From BCD1 sp965230565 (lineage in GTDB: Bacteria; Bacteroidota; Bacteroidia; Chitinophagales; Saprospiraceae), in the NCBI GenBank assembly GCA_965230565.1, contig CBDDLH010000016.1, positions 1 through 64,000 on the forward strand: DNA of 64,000 nucleotides, read 5' to 3'. Of this stretch, positions 9,358 through 18,754 are shown piece by piece. Below the pieces are notes generated by a model that saw only the letters and a program-made list of their open reading frames with translations, was not told the origin of the DNA and searched no databases. The stretch's first letter is position 1, and each line of letters starts with the position of its first letter. Position numbers and translations under genes: made by a program.

Positions 9358-10464
9358 TTTTCCTGATTCTCTTTTTCTTTGAGCAGGGTGGTGTTTATAT
9401 GGAAAAGTTCATCGAAATACCGTTTGTTTTGAAGGGAAAGAAATCCAATCCCCAGTATCTGAAGTGCGACAACCAGGGTAATCCCGCCTACCATGAATGA
9501 ATAGGGGCGCTCCTGAAATACTTTGGCCACAGCCATACCAAACCTGTCCTCAATATTGCCCATTTCAAAAGCTATTTCAGGCAGTGCCTGGAAAGTTTGA
9601 ATAAATATCCAGGCGATAATGTAAAAGGCAACTGACAAGAATATTAAACCTACGGTCATGAAAACGATGTATGGTCTGAATATGAAACCCGACATAAGTC
9701 CTCCCGCAATCCCATTGAATATCCGAATGCCTGATTTTCGCTTTTTGCCTAATTTCTTTTGCCTGGACCAATCCAGGTGTGCCGGTATTTCGACGATCTT
9801 GGCACGTAGGATTTGTCCTTTGAATATAATCTCGGGGTTGATGGAATAGGTTGTGGATTTCAGGTTTAGTTTTTTCAGGAAACTTCGTTTGTAAGCTCTG
9901 ACCATTCCGGTAAAGGTGCTGATCTTACCCGGAGCCATCCATTGCATGAGCCAGTTTACTACCCGGCTGAGCATTAGCCTGAAAAATGGAACCGATGTGT
10001 TTTTTCCACCTTTCATGTATGGAGAGGCGATGACCATATCCGCATTGGTGTCCCGAATTTTAGTCAGCATTTTCTCAATATGGTCTTCGGAATAGGTAAG
10101 GTCAAGGTCCATGACAATCACATAGTCTCCGGAAGCATTATGGAATCCGGTTTGCAGTGCAGCTCCAAGGTTTCTGTTTTCACGATGGTGGATTACCCTG
10201 ATATTGGAGTGGTGCCTTGAAAATTCGTCTGCTATGCCCCCTGTGCCATCCGTACTTCCATCATCAATGACCAGTATTTCCCAGTCATATTGATCTGTCA
10301 AGTGTTTGCATGTAATTGGAGAGTGCCAAAAGGTTTTCCACCAAAATAGTCGCTTCATTAAAGGCTGGGGTTACAATTGAAACGGACGGTTTTGGGACTT
10401 TAGGGCCTCTGGAGTGAACCAGTTTTTGTCCTGTATCAGGCAGGATTATTGTTTTTTCAGTCAT
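9354..10464 (-). pseudogene. GT2 polyprenyl-phosphate sugar synthase-like, frame broken near the N-terminus
   Basis: The ATG at 10464 starts a frame containing SVSIVTPAFNEATILVENL, the normal N-terminus of DPM1/GtrB-like GT2 enzymes, but it stops near 10,290. The following DWEILVIDDGSTDGTG, DYVIVMDLDLTYSED and two C-terminal membrane helices (about residues 225-320) are in the frame one base away. Removing one base around 10,295-10,315 joins the two as MQTLTDQYDWEIL, so a single extra base explains the break. An intact enzyme would put a sugar from a nucleotide donor onto polyprenyl phosphate, feeding the two GT39 enzymes downstream. Error or genuine lesion is undecided. Confidence 0.85.
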
Positions 10465-10494
10465 GACTAAAGACCTTTTACATATTTGTTGAAA

Positions 10495-11481
10495 TCAGAT
10501 GGGAGCCAATGTTTTAATTTTTGCCTTACCATTTTTTTGATCTTGCTTTAAATGATTGAAATAGGTTCCCATATTCACCATTTCATAATGTTTGGATAAT
10601 TTTCGGATGACGTGCTCAAAAACCTCAATCTTTCTTTCACTCGGAATATCCATTCCCGGAAAGAATTTTAACTCAGGAATTTCGTCTCCTCCGATCAGAT
10701 CGAGCGGATGGAGCAGGTAACTCGGTTGGGTTTTTGTCAGTTTACACAAAAGAATAGCAGTGTCCAGATAAATATTCATGAGCCTGAAGGACTTGCCACT
10801 CAAATAAAGCAGGTAACTGAAATGAAACGGAGTCTTCAGAACAGGAATGGTGGTCACAGGAATTTCCATCAATGGTTCATGGTTGTCCAGTTGCCAGTAA
10901 AAAGGTTTTAATGGCCTAAAACCATCCCGGAAAGTGCCGAATAACTCCTTTCGGGTTTCCTTTTCTTCTTCCGTTAAATCTGCTGTCCAGAAGTAATACA
11001 TCCTTGCCAGCGGACCGATAAAAGTCGGCAGGGTAGAAGCATCGTAGAGATAGTTGTTTTCCTGCAAAACCTCCAAAAGCGGGGCACTCCAGCTGAAACC
11101 GGGACCACGAAATCCCTTGGGTTTAAGCCCCGTTACGTTTTCAATAGCTTCTTCAGCGATAAGAATCTCTTCAGTTATTTTATCTTTTGAGAATGTGTGT
11201 AACCAGGAATCATGATTATAGGAATGATTACCAGTTTCATGTCCATATTTGACAATCTCCTTTAAAAATGGTTTGTTCTTTTCATCATCCGCATCCCTTC
11301 CGACGATGAAGAAGGTGATTTTCAACCTCAGGTTATCCAATACTTTCAAAACATAAGGCAGGAAGGTATTTAGGTAAGATGGATATTTTTCCCAGCCCTG
11401 ATCACCATGGATCTTCATATACGTCCATTGATTATCAAGGTCGAGGGAAACGGCTGCTTTGGGTTTAAATTGATGGTTCAT
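10495..11481 (-). CDS. polysaccharide deacetylase (CE4/NodB type)
   Basis: About 328 residues. AAVSLDLDNQW gives the metal and catalytic Asp, TFFIVG and GHETGNHSYNHDS give the His motif, and GFRGPGFSW is the third motif, all in NodB order. The ATG at 11481 was chosen because the protein then starts MNHQFKPKAAVSLDLDN; a start at 11511 would only add residues inside the preceding gene. It overlaps the end of the FAD oxidoreductase gene by 17 bp. No signal peptide is visible, so it may act in the cytoplasm on a lipid-linked intermediate, which is an inference. It is one of three deacetylase-like genes in this locus. Confidence 0.88.
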   Translation of the reverse strand: MNHQFKPKAAVSLDLDNQWTYMKIHGDQGWEKYPSYLNTFLPYVLKVLDNLRLKITFFIVGRDADDEKNKPFLKEIVKYGHETGNHSYNHDSWLHTFSKDKITEEILIAEEAIENVTGLKPKGFRGPGFSWSAPLLEVLQENNYLYDASTLPTFIGPLARMYYFWTADLTEEEKETRKELFGTFRDGFRPLKPFYWQLDNHEPLMEIPVTTIPVLKTPFHFSYLLYLSGKSFRLMNIYLDTAILLCKLTKTQPSYLLHPLDLIGGDEIPELKFFPGMDIPSERKIEVFEHVIRKLSKHYEMVNMGTYFNHLKQDQKNGKAKIKTLAPI

Positions 11482-12814
11482 AGCTAGGTTGCCTGTTTTT
11501 TGCGTTTTCAAGAATGCCCGGAAGGTTTTTATCTACAAGGGCGAGGGTCTCGTTTACATTTAGAGTACCATTGACAATGTGTGCTGAGTTAAGAATATGT
11601 ACTCCCGGTACTGAAGTGCTGATTGGGGGTAATTTTTTTGAGTAGTTCATTGTCGGGAGTGCGAATACATAGGGAGCCCTTGCAACCTGAAATGCCTGAA
11701 AATCATCCGGTTTAAGTTTTGGATACATGCTCAAAAGAGAATTTTTGAATAACAATTCGATCTGATGTTGCTTCCAATGATAAATAGGATTACTGCTTTT
11801 GAGGTAGCGTGGTAAATAGACCAATGAGTTATTTTGAAATGATTTTTTATCCACGATATTGGTCATTTCTATTATACCTGTAAATGGGGTTTGGTCGGTT
11901 ATGTTGGTCACGTAAAAGGGCGAAATGCTTTTTTTAAGCAGTATCGAAGCACAGATGACTCCGAGATATTCAATTTCCTGATGCCGTTTTTTTTCTTCCG
12001 GAGAAAGTGCTTGACACATTTCTGCAGCAATAGCAGAAGGAACTGTTACTATTACTTCATCAAAAAAACTGGTTTGGTTTTGATCGTCTGTTATCTTGAT
12101 CAGTCCTTCTACGTTGGAGTTGATATGCTTAACTGGGAGACCTGTTTTGATTTTGACACCTTTATTTTCAAGGTTTTGTTTTAGTGCGTTGAAAATCCTG
12201 GAATACCCACCGTTAACATAACCGAACATCTCTTTTTTCAATCCCGTTCTTCTGGCTTTATACATACGTTGTATGGTCGTCCAGATTAAGGTTGCGGAAG
12301 TGTGTTTATAATGATCCCCCAGTTTGGCTCTCAGTAGTGGTAACCAGATTTTTTCAAAAGTATTTTTGCCAGACAACCTTGTTAACCAATCCGTCAATGG
12401 AATATGCTCCAAAGCTTTCCAATTGTTGATCCTGGAAGCGTAATAAATGGTAAACCCAAGTCTGAGTTTATCGATAAAAGATAGGGGAGGGAATTGCAGG
12501 AATTCCAATGTGTCGGACATCGAGTATAATTCACCATCCGTATAAAATCCGGTTTTGGTTTCCACCCAATTGAGTTGATCGTCAAGATTTAGCTTACGCA
12601 GAAGGTTTCTCAACCTATCATCTGATAACAAAATGACGTGGTAAAATTTATCCCAGGAGGTATTTCCGATTTCCCAACTGCCAGCCAAACCACCTAAATT
12701 CTCTTTAGATTCGAGAATGGTAACCCGATGGCCCTTTTCGGCAAGGTTCATGGCCAGATATAAACCCAACATTCCGCCGCCGACTATGCCCCAATGTTTT
12801 ATTTGTAGATTCAT
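11465..12814 (-). CDS. FAD-dependent oxidoreductase, protoporphyrinogen oxidase/amine oxidase-like fold
   Basis: 449 residues. The N-terminus carries a Rossmann dinucleotide motif GIVGGGMLGLYLAMNLA followed by VTILESKENLGGLAGSW, the FAD-binding signature of the protoporphyrinogen oxidase, phytoene desaturase and UDP-galactopyranose mutase group. The C-terminal NETLALVDKN region matches the second FAD-contact segment. In polysaccharide loci such proteins sit beside GT2 and deacetylase genes, as here, but the reaction is unknown. A mutase or sugar-lipid oxidase role is possible. The absence of a signal peptide points to the cytoplasm. Confidence 0.78.
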   Translation of the reverse strand: MNLQIKHWGIVGGGMLGLYLAMNLAEKGHRVTILESKENLGGLAGSWEIGNTSWDKFYHVILLSDDRLRNLLRKLNLDDQLNWVETKTGFYTDGELYSMSDTLEFLQFPPLSFIDKLRLGFTIYYASRINNWKALEHIPLTDWLTRLSGKNTFEKIWLPLLRAKLGDHYKHTSATLIWTTIQRMYKARRTGLKKEMFGYVNGGYSRIFNALKQNLENKGVKIKTGLPVKHINSNVEGLIKITDDQNQTSFFDEVIVTVPSAIAAEMCQALSPEEKKRHQEIEYLGVICASILLKKSISPFYVTNITDQTPFTGIIEMTNIVDKKSFQNNSLVYLPRYLKSSNPIYHWKQHQIELLFKNSLLSMYPKLKPDDFQAFQVARAPYVFALPTMNYSKKLPPISTSVPGVHILNSAHIVNGTLNVNETLALVDKNLPGILENAKNRQPSYEPSI

Positions 12815-12871
12815 ACGGTGAGTATTGAAAGGTGATTTTAAAATGGACTATTCCTGAAGGGTTTGTGTCTA

Positions 12872-14602
12872 TTAAGCGAAGCAATAATGTTTCACCGCAT
12901 CAAAAGCCATGGAAGGAATGAACCCTTGATATTTCGGAACGAAGATCACAGCTCCGGGGTCTGCGAGATCACAACCGGTTGAACAAGTACTGGCCAGGGT
13001 CTGCACTTCCCTGAAAATAGCCTGGTTTACCGGGCTGGAACTGTAATGCTCGTTAAGGAACTGAATGATCTCGACAACTTCATTGGAAAGCCCTCTCTCC
13101 ATAACCCTGAAACTGTCAAAAACGAATTTTATAAATTCCTTATCAGGCTTTTTAACTCCCCGGCCGATTCCGGTATAACTGATCCCTGTCGATTCCATAG
13201 TGGCCCGATCCAATAAATTACAGGCGTCGATTATGCCTTTGAGGTTTTTGCTCTTGTACAGGATCATTTCGATTTTATCCAAATACTCCTGGTGGGCGGT
13301 TGCAAAGAACAGGTATTCGGATTCTTTGACAGCAGCCTCTAAATCATTGGTAAAAAGTCCCCGGAGATTAAATTTTTTGAGATGCTGATCATCCCCTTTT
13401 ACATAGGGGTCGTGAAGTATTACCTGTACTCCTTTTTTCAATAGCTTTTTAGCAAGGACAATCGATGGCGAATTCCGGGTGTCTTCCGAATTGAATCGAT
13501 AGGCCGTTCCGAGAATGGCAATCTTTTTGTTTTTGAACGGGCCGAACTTTCTTTCAGCCAACCGGATGGTCTCGTCCGGTGATCCATTATTGATTTTCCT
13601 GGCTTTGAGGATCAGGCTATTGGAAAGATCAATCCCTGATTCTATTTTTCGCCACCAAAGCAGAATCCCATCTTTTGGCAGACAGTGTCCGCCGACTCCC
13701 AGGGTTGGAACCAGCATGCCTCCTTTGGGGACAGTTGTGGGGTCTTTTGAGGCGTTATCCTCACTTGACAGCATTTCGTTTACCTTATCGCGGGTATAGT
13801 AAAAATCAAGGTTTTGGTTATCGCAGTACCGGACAATTTCTGTTGAGAAGGCAATACGTACATCCCGATAGGCATTTTCAAGTGTCTTGACTATTTCCGC
13901 AGTCAGGCTGTTGGTGAGAAATAATTGGCCTTTGGTGACAATATGGTTGTAAACTTTTTGAATAATGCGGGCGGTTTCAGGATGGAGGCCGGCAACGATT
14001 TTATCACTGCTTCTAATCCGTTCGACCAGCCTTCCCGGCATTACCCTGTTCGGACTATTTCCCAGTAATATATTTTTTCCTTCGATCAATCCGAATTTCT
14101 CCAGGTAAACCCTGATGACTGAATCCATGGTCGAAGGAGCAAGGGTCGATTCAAATACGATGACGGGAACCTTATGCTCAGGTTTGTTTTGCAAAGCTTT
14201 GGCCATGCAGGTAAGGGCCTCAAATAAGGGGCCGTAATCCGGTTGAAAATCTTTTTTATCCGTTTGAACACAGACAAGGATCATATCAGCATCGGCCAGG
14301 TCCGCGTAATTATGAGTGGCAGAAAGAAGTCCTTTGGATACTGCGATTTCAACAATGGTATTTAATTCAGGTTCTATTCCGCCAATAACGGATTTACCTT
14401 GGTTAATGGCATCTACCTTCCATCCGGAATTTTTCGAATTGCGTTGAACTACTAACACTTTTGCGGGGCCCTTACCGTCGAGGTCTATCTCAGCATTGGC
14501 TAACAGGGCTGCCATGGGCATTCCGACAATGCCAGGACCGATGACGGCGATTTTCCGGAGTTCCCAGGATATTGGATTGTTGTTATTTAAGAATATTTTC
14601 AT
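12872..14602 (-). CDS. nucleotide-sugar dehydrogenase (WbpA/WecC-like) with C-terminal extension
   Basis: Oxidises C6 of a UDP-sugar to the uronate in two NAD-dependent steps. GPGIVGMPMAALLA is the NAD-binding loop, FESTLAPSTM and the LGVGGHCLPKDG segment with the catalytic Cys are the family signatures, and ILGTAYRFNSEDTRNSPS belongs to the UDP-binding domain. Families of this type are 400-440 residues; this one has 576. Part of the surplus is an extra stretch of about 95 residues after the usual GIGRG end, including CSTGCDLADPG. UDP-GlcNAc or UDP-ManNAc is a likely substrate because wecB lies in the same locus, but UDP-glucose or GDP-mannose cannot be excluded by eye. Confidence 0.87.
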   Translation of the reverse strand: MKIFLNNNNPISWELRKIAVIGPGIVGMPMAALLANAEIDLDGKGPAKVLVVQRNSKNSGWKVDAINQGKSVIGGIEPELNTIVEIAVSKGLLSATHNYADLADADMILVCVQTDKKDFQPDYGPLFEALTCMAKALQNKPEHKVPVIVFESTLAPSTMDSVIRVYLEKFGLIEGKNILLGNSPNRVMPGRLVERIRSSDKIVAGLHPETARIIQKVYNHIVTKGQLFLTNSLTAEIVKTLENAYRDVRIAFSTEIVRYCDNQNLDFYYTRDKVNEMLSSEDNASKDPTTVPKGGMLVPTLGVGGHCLPKDGILLWWRKIESGIDLSNSLILKARKINNGSPDETIRLAERKFGPFKNKKIAILGTAYRFNSEDTRNSPSIVLAKKLLKKGVQVILHDPYVKGDDQHLKKFNLRGLFTNDLEAAVKESEYLFFATAHQEYLDKIEMILYKSKNLKGIIDACNLLDRATMESTGISYTGIGRGVKKPDKEFIKFVFDSFRVMERGLSNEVVEIIQFLNEHYSSSPVNQAIFREVQTLASTCSTGCDLADPGAVIFVPKYQGFIPSMAFDAVKHYCFA

Positions 14603-14653
14603 GATATATGGAGTGAGGTTTGTTTAAGTTCTATTTTCTATGCATTGTATAAC

Positions 14654-14685
14654 CGCAAGGTTCGCTAAGCGCAACGGTCGCAAAG
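14654..14685. repeat. two tandem copies of a 16-bp CGCAA-rich unit
   Basis: Two adjacent 16-bp units, CGCAAGGTTCGCTAAG and CGCAACGGTCGCAAAG, match at 13 of 16 positions. They sit in the 100-bp gap between asnB (ends 14703) and the dehydrogenase gene (starts 14602). No hairpin with a T-run is present. Function unknown; compare the other intergenic repeats of this window. Confidence 0.55.
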
Positions 14686-14702
14686 TCAATTTCCCTTTTT
14701 CC

Positions 14703-16634
14703 TTATAGTGAATTAGAATATTCCAGAGGTTGTGACAACGCCACATTCTGGCTTTTATCAATGAATTGTCTAAACCATAATTCAAGGCAAAGTGCTCCCC
14801 ACAACGCCCTTCCGTAAGGCCTTTCCGTTTCAATTAGGGCTTTTATCTGTTCAGGAGAAAAAATCCCCCGTTCTCTACACTTTTTAGATAACAAAATGTC
14901 CCGGATGAATTCGGAAGCTCCATTCTTAGCCCATTGGGATAAAGGCACCGGGAATCCCATTTTATCTTTTCTTTTTAATATGGGTTCTGGCAAAATACTT
15001 CTCACTGCTTTTTTGAGAATGTATTTCATTTCGCCTCCCTTGAATTTCATGGCTACGGGCATGGAAGCGATCAGGTTGACTATCCTTTTGTCCAGCAAAG
15101 GCACCCGTGATTCCAGGGATACTGCCATGCTCACTCTGTCCTCTACCTGAAGTAATCCCGGAAGGCTGCCGAACATGTCAAAGTTGGTCATTTTGTTGAA
15201 ATAAGATTTCGTGTCTGGATGATTGAACAGTGTCTGGAAGTGCCTGAAAATATGCTCCTTGTCAAATCTTTGCTTAAAATCATCGGTGTACAAATCGAGA
15301 ACACTTTCACTGCGGTCAATAAGGTGGAAATATCTCTTGTCCATTTCTTCGAATGCTCCTTTGCGCCAGAAGTTTCTCATCATCGGTACATACTGTTTAA
15401 GTGCTGAAAGATTGGGGACAATAGATTGTAAAGAGACGATGTGTTCCCCTTCATCATTGGTTTCATAAATAGCGCCTTTCAGAGCTTGCTCGAGATAAGC
15501 AATCACATACCGGGTGTATCCGCCGAAAATTTCGTCACCACCTTGTCCTCCAAGCACAACCTTCACTTGTTTTGATGCTTCTCTGGAAACGATGAACTGG
15601 GGAAACAGCCCCGGGCCGACCGTGGGTTCGTCCATTTGCCAGATGAGCTTTGGGAGCAGGTCGGTAAATTCCCTGTCAGTAGGGTAGACAACATTCATAT
15701 CTGCCCTGCAATGAGTTCCTACAAGATTGGCATAAGGAGTCTCGTCAAATTCCTGTCCTTCTTTAAAAGCTCCGGTAAAGGTTTTTAAATGCTCGTTGAA
15801 ATACCTGGAGGCGAGAATAGTAACAATACTCGAATCAATGCCTCCGCTGAGATAAGTGCCTACCGGAACATCACTGCGCATCTGTATCTTAATGGTGTCC
15901 TCTAAAAGGCGCTGTAGTTCGTAGACAAAATATTCAAGCGTATGATGATGATCGATCTGAAATTCAGGTTCCCAGTATTTTTTCAGATTCAATTGATCGG
16001 GTTCGTGAAGATCTATGACGAGGTAATGTCCGGGCAATAATTTGAAGATGTCCTGAAATAAAGTGTTGGATCCAAGAACAAACTGAAAAGTAAGATACTC
16101 GTTCAGTGATTCTTGTTTGAAGTTAGCAACAACTTCAGGATGTAATAAAATGGCCTTGATCTCGGAGGCGAAAATGATCAGGCCGTTTTTCCGGAAGATA
16201 TATAAGGGTTTGATGCCGAAATGGTCTCTTGCAGCTATGAGTTTTTGTTGCTTTTTGTCGTAAAGGAGGAATGCGAACATTCCATTTAACTGCTCGATGG
16301 CACTTTCCCCGAATTCCCGATACATTTTCAGAATAACTTCCGTATCTGAATGCGTTTTGAATTTATGGCCTTTTTGAAATAGTTTTTGCCTCAACTCCAC
16401 GTAATTGTATATCTCACCATTGAAAATAATCGTGTACTCACCATCGGTCATGGGCTGATGCCCACTGGTGAGGTCAATGATGGAAAGCCTTTTATGGTAA
16501 AAACCGAGGTGGTCATCAAAATAGGCTCCTTCATCATCTGGTCCGCGGTGTTCCAGGCTGTCTCCCATTTTTTTCAAGAGGAGAGGATCTATCCTTGGGG
16601 AACTTTGATCATAAATGGCTACAATGCCGCACAT
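14703..16634 (-). CDS. asnB: asparagine synthetase-type glutamine amidotransferase, copy 1
   Basis: 643 residues. MCGIVAIYD puts the glutaminase nucleophile at Cys2, RGPDDEG and NGEIYNY belong to the N-terminal Ntn domain, and YLSGGIDSS is the PP-loop that adenylates the carboxylate in the C-terminal synthetase domain. SLESRVPLLD and KDKMGFPVPL are the usual late motifs. In the family the enzyme turns Asp into Asn, but copies in sugar loci are thought to amidate uronic acids or other carboxylates. The start directly abuts the DUF354 stop (TAGATG). A second complete copy lies at 18,755-20,608. Confidence 0.92.
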   Translation of the reverse strand: MCGIVAIYDQSSPRIDPLLLKKMGDSLEHRGPDDEGAYFDDHLGFYHKRLSIIDLTSGHQPMTDGEYTIIFNGEIYNYVELRQKLFQKGHKFKTHSDTEVILKMYREFGESAIEQLNGMFAFLLYDKKQQKLIAARDHFGIKPLYIFRKNGLIIFASEIKAILLHPEVVANFKQESLNEYLTFQFVLGSNTLFQDIFKLLPGHYLVIDLHEPDQLNLKKYWEPEFQIDHHHTLEYFVYELQRLLEDTIKIQMRSDVPVGTYLSGGIDSSIVTILASRYFNEHLKTFTGAFKEGQEFDETPYANLVGTHCRADMNVVYPTDREFTDLLPKLIWQMDEPTVGPGLFPQFIVSREASKQVKVVLGGQGGDEIFGGYTRYVIAYLEQALKGAIYETNDEGEHIVSLQSIVPNLSALKQYVPMMRNFWRKGAFEEMDKRYFHLIDRSESVLDLYTDDFKQRFDKEHIFRHFQTLFNHPDTKSYFNKMTNFDMFGSLPGLLQVEDRVSMAVSLESRVPLLDKRIVNLIASMPVAMKFKGGEMKYILKKAVRSILPEPILKRKDKMGFPVPLSQWAKNGASEFIRDILLSKKCRERGIFSPEQIKALIETERPYGRALWGALCLELWFRQFIDKSQNVALSQPLEYSNSL

Positions 16635-17678
16635 CTAATTATGATTTTTTAAATATTCTTCAACAAATTCACACAGGAAGGCCGTAACGTCAACTTTTTC
16701 CTGAAGCAGGATTTGACGCTTTTGTTGAAACTGTTTTTGGTTAGCTGGGTCAGAGAGAATTTTTAATCCGGTTCTTATGGCTTCGTCAATGTCTTGTGGC
16801 GTTTCAGAATAATTGAACACCAGTCCATATTTTACTTCCTGCTCGCGGGTGTAGTCCCTTGAAGTGGAATCGATGAAAATGGCCGGTATTCCTAAAACTG
16901 CAGCCTCAGAAGCCATGGTGGCGCTTTCCCCAAAAACCAGTCTGCTAAAAGCCATGATATGAAAGATATCAGCAGGATTTATCTTGATTTGATAGGGTAG
17001 TAGTTGTTCCGGAAGTCCGGCTTCTGAAGTAATAAGAACTTTGTTATTTTTCGAAAACTCCTCTACCAGTTCTATTTTCTTTTCTTCCGGGATTCCCGGG
17101 TGCCTGAAGTCATGGGTAGCGTTACGTTTTACAAACCGGATTATGATTAAATTGTCTTTGGGATCAAGATGGTATTGCTCCAGGACCCTGAGATCAGGTT
17201 TGAATTGATTGGGATGTAAATAGGCTAATTCGTGATAACCGGGATAAACCACCGTTTTGGATCCATAGTTTTGGGTGAACGAATCGGATACCAGAATTGC
17301 ATCGGTGAAAGGTTTGTATAGCATAACCTGTTCTGTATTCCCGGTGTCTTCAAATGAAATATGGGGCTTGCGAAGTATGCTTGATACATGTGCAGCGTAA
17401 ATCGATCCATGGCTAATGAAAACATCCGGCTTGAACCTCCTGGAAACCTTGTAAAGTTCCTTATTAAAGTAAAATAGTCCTGCAATTTTTTGCCAAAAAC
17501 CTGTTTTGACGTTTCCGATTGAAATAAAAGGTAAACTGAACTCTTTTAAGAGTTTGATGTTCAGTGGTTTATTCCTTGAGGTGAAAAGTATTTCATGACC
17601 GGCCTTTTTCATCTCAGAGGCAAAATTTCTCAATAGGTGAACATGCGCCGGATGACCAATATCAAAGAGGAAATTCAT
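16635..17678 (-). CDS. DUF354 protein, predicted GT-B-fold glycosyltransferase-like
   Basis: 347 residues starting MNFLFDIGHPAHVHLLRN, the characteristic opening of DUF354 proteins, which resemble GT-B glycosyltransferases such as MurG and UDP-GlcNAc 2-epimerases. A second domain carries GESATMASEAAVLGIPAIF, similar in form to the nucleotide-binding region of those folds. Found in archaeal and bacterial polysaccharide loci; its reaction has not been settled. It overlaps the FemAB-like gene by 4 bp and abuts asnB, so all three are probably translated together. Confidence 0.85.
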   Translation of the reverse strand: MNFLFDIGHPAHVHLLRNFASEMKKAGHEILFTSRNKPLNIKLLKEFSLPFISIGNVKTGFWQKIAGLFYFNKELYKVSRRFKPDVFISHGSIYAAHVSSILRKPHISFEDTGNTEQVMLYKPFTDAILVSDSFTQNYGSKTVVYPGYHELAYLHPNQFKPDLRVLEQYHLDPKDNLIIIRFVKRNATHDFRHPGIPEEKKIELVEEFSKNNKVLITSEAGLPEQLLPYQIKINPADIFHIMAFSRLVFGESATMASEAAVLGIPAIFIDSTSRDYTREQEVKYGLVFNYSETPQDIDEAIRTGLKILSDPANQKQFQQKRQILLQEKVDVTAFLCEFVEEYLKNHN

Positions 17679-18706
17679 GGGGTGATTTTGAGTTTTTGAT
17701 AAACTTTAAGCCCCAGTTTCCCAATTTCGAAAAGCGGCCGGTTCAATACCGTCACAAACCTTCCGAATGCAACCCTTTTCCCTCCATACCTCGCTTTAAA
17801 ATCTCTTACTCCATAGGGCTCATCAGGTTTGCCTCCTCCCATAAAGTCCATATATTCGAAGTTGTAGTCAAGAGCATGTTTGATTGGAGCAAATGCAGCC
17901 AATACTCCGGCAAATACCCCTTTGGCCACATTCATCACACCGCAATGGAACCAATCATAGATGACTTTCTCCGCAAAAATGGGACAGGCCGCTCCGCCAA
18001 CAACTTTATCATTAAAGAGCACTATAAAAATTTTCGCTGAATCAGATTCCCAGAGTCTTTGGAAAAGTTCAAATTCCGGAAGCGGTTTTTTGACCCGTTC
18101 CCGGTATAAGACATCAAGAATTTTGTAAAAAGCATGGACTTCTTCAATGGAATTAGCTTCCCTGATTTGGGCTCCGGTTTTCAAACTCTTGTTTATTTCT
18201 CTCCTTCGATTTCCGTGCATCCGTTTCAGGACCAAGGCTTCATCGTCTGTAGCTATCAGGAAATTTAGATATGGTTGGAATTGAAATCTTTGTGATTCAA
18301 AATCCGATTTAAAATTTTCGCAATCGAAGAGGTTTCTAAATTCAATGAAGATAGCCTTGCCGGCAGCAAATTCTTTTAGGGATTTTAGTAGAGCCCGGGT
18401 AGTGGTGTTTTTATTTTCCTCCGTTACCAGCGGGCCTCCCCAAATGATGAGTCTTCTGGAAAACCAGGATTTTAATCCGGTTCCGTTTGTCTGAATTACT
18501 CCCATCATGCTGCCAGCTATTTCTCCCGGATTATTAATTGAAAGTAAAAGAAAAGCTTCAAAACCATCAAGTCCTTCGCACAATTGAAAGAAATCAATAC
18601 TTTGGAAGAAGTTACCTTCCGGATGATTGAGCACAAACTTCCGAAAGGTATCTTCCAATACACTATTAACTAACTGCTTATGCTTTTTAAAAATTAATAC
18701 TTGCAT
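17675..18706 (-). CDS. FemAB-like/GNAT-fold acyltransferase
   Basis: 343 residues with two GNAT-like halves. Recognisable parts are MHGNRRREINKSLKTG, ILDVLYRERVKKPLPE and a C-terminal YMDFMGGGKPDEPYGV, which match FemAB-type proteins linked to exopolysaccharide loci. True FemAB enzymes transfer amino acids from aminoacyl-tRNA to peptidoglycan precursors; here the acceptor is more likely a glycan or lipid-linked sugar. Its position between two AsnB-type genes suggests part of an amide or aminoacyl decoration step, which is inferred from gene order only. Confidence 0.78.
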   Translation of the reverse strand: MQVLIFKKHKQLVNSVLEDTFRKFVLNHPEGNFFQSIDFFQLCEGLDGFEAFLLLSINNPGEIAGSMMGVIQTNGTGLKSWFSRRLIIWGGPLVTEENKNTTTRALLKSLKEFAAGKAIFIEFRNLFDCENFKSDFESQRFQFQPYLNFLIATDDEALVLKRMHGNRRREINKSLKTGAQIREANSIEEVHAFYKILDVLYRERVKKPLPEFELFQRLWESDSAKIFIVLFNDKVVGGAACPIFAEKVIYDWFHCGVMNVAKGVFAGVLAAFAPIKHALDYNFEYMDFMGGGKPDEPYGVRDFKARYGGKRVAFGRFVTVLNRPLFEIGKLGLKVYQKLKITP

Positions 18707-18754
18707 TGATAAGTAAAATTTTCTCTGCGGTACTCAAAAACTCCCTGAAGAAAA

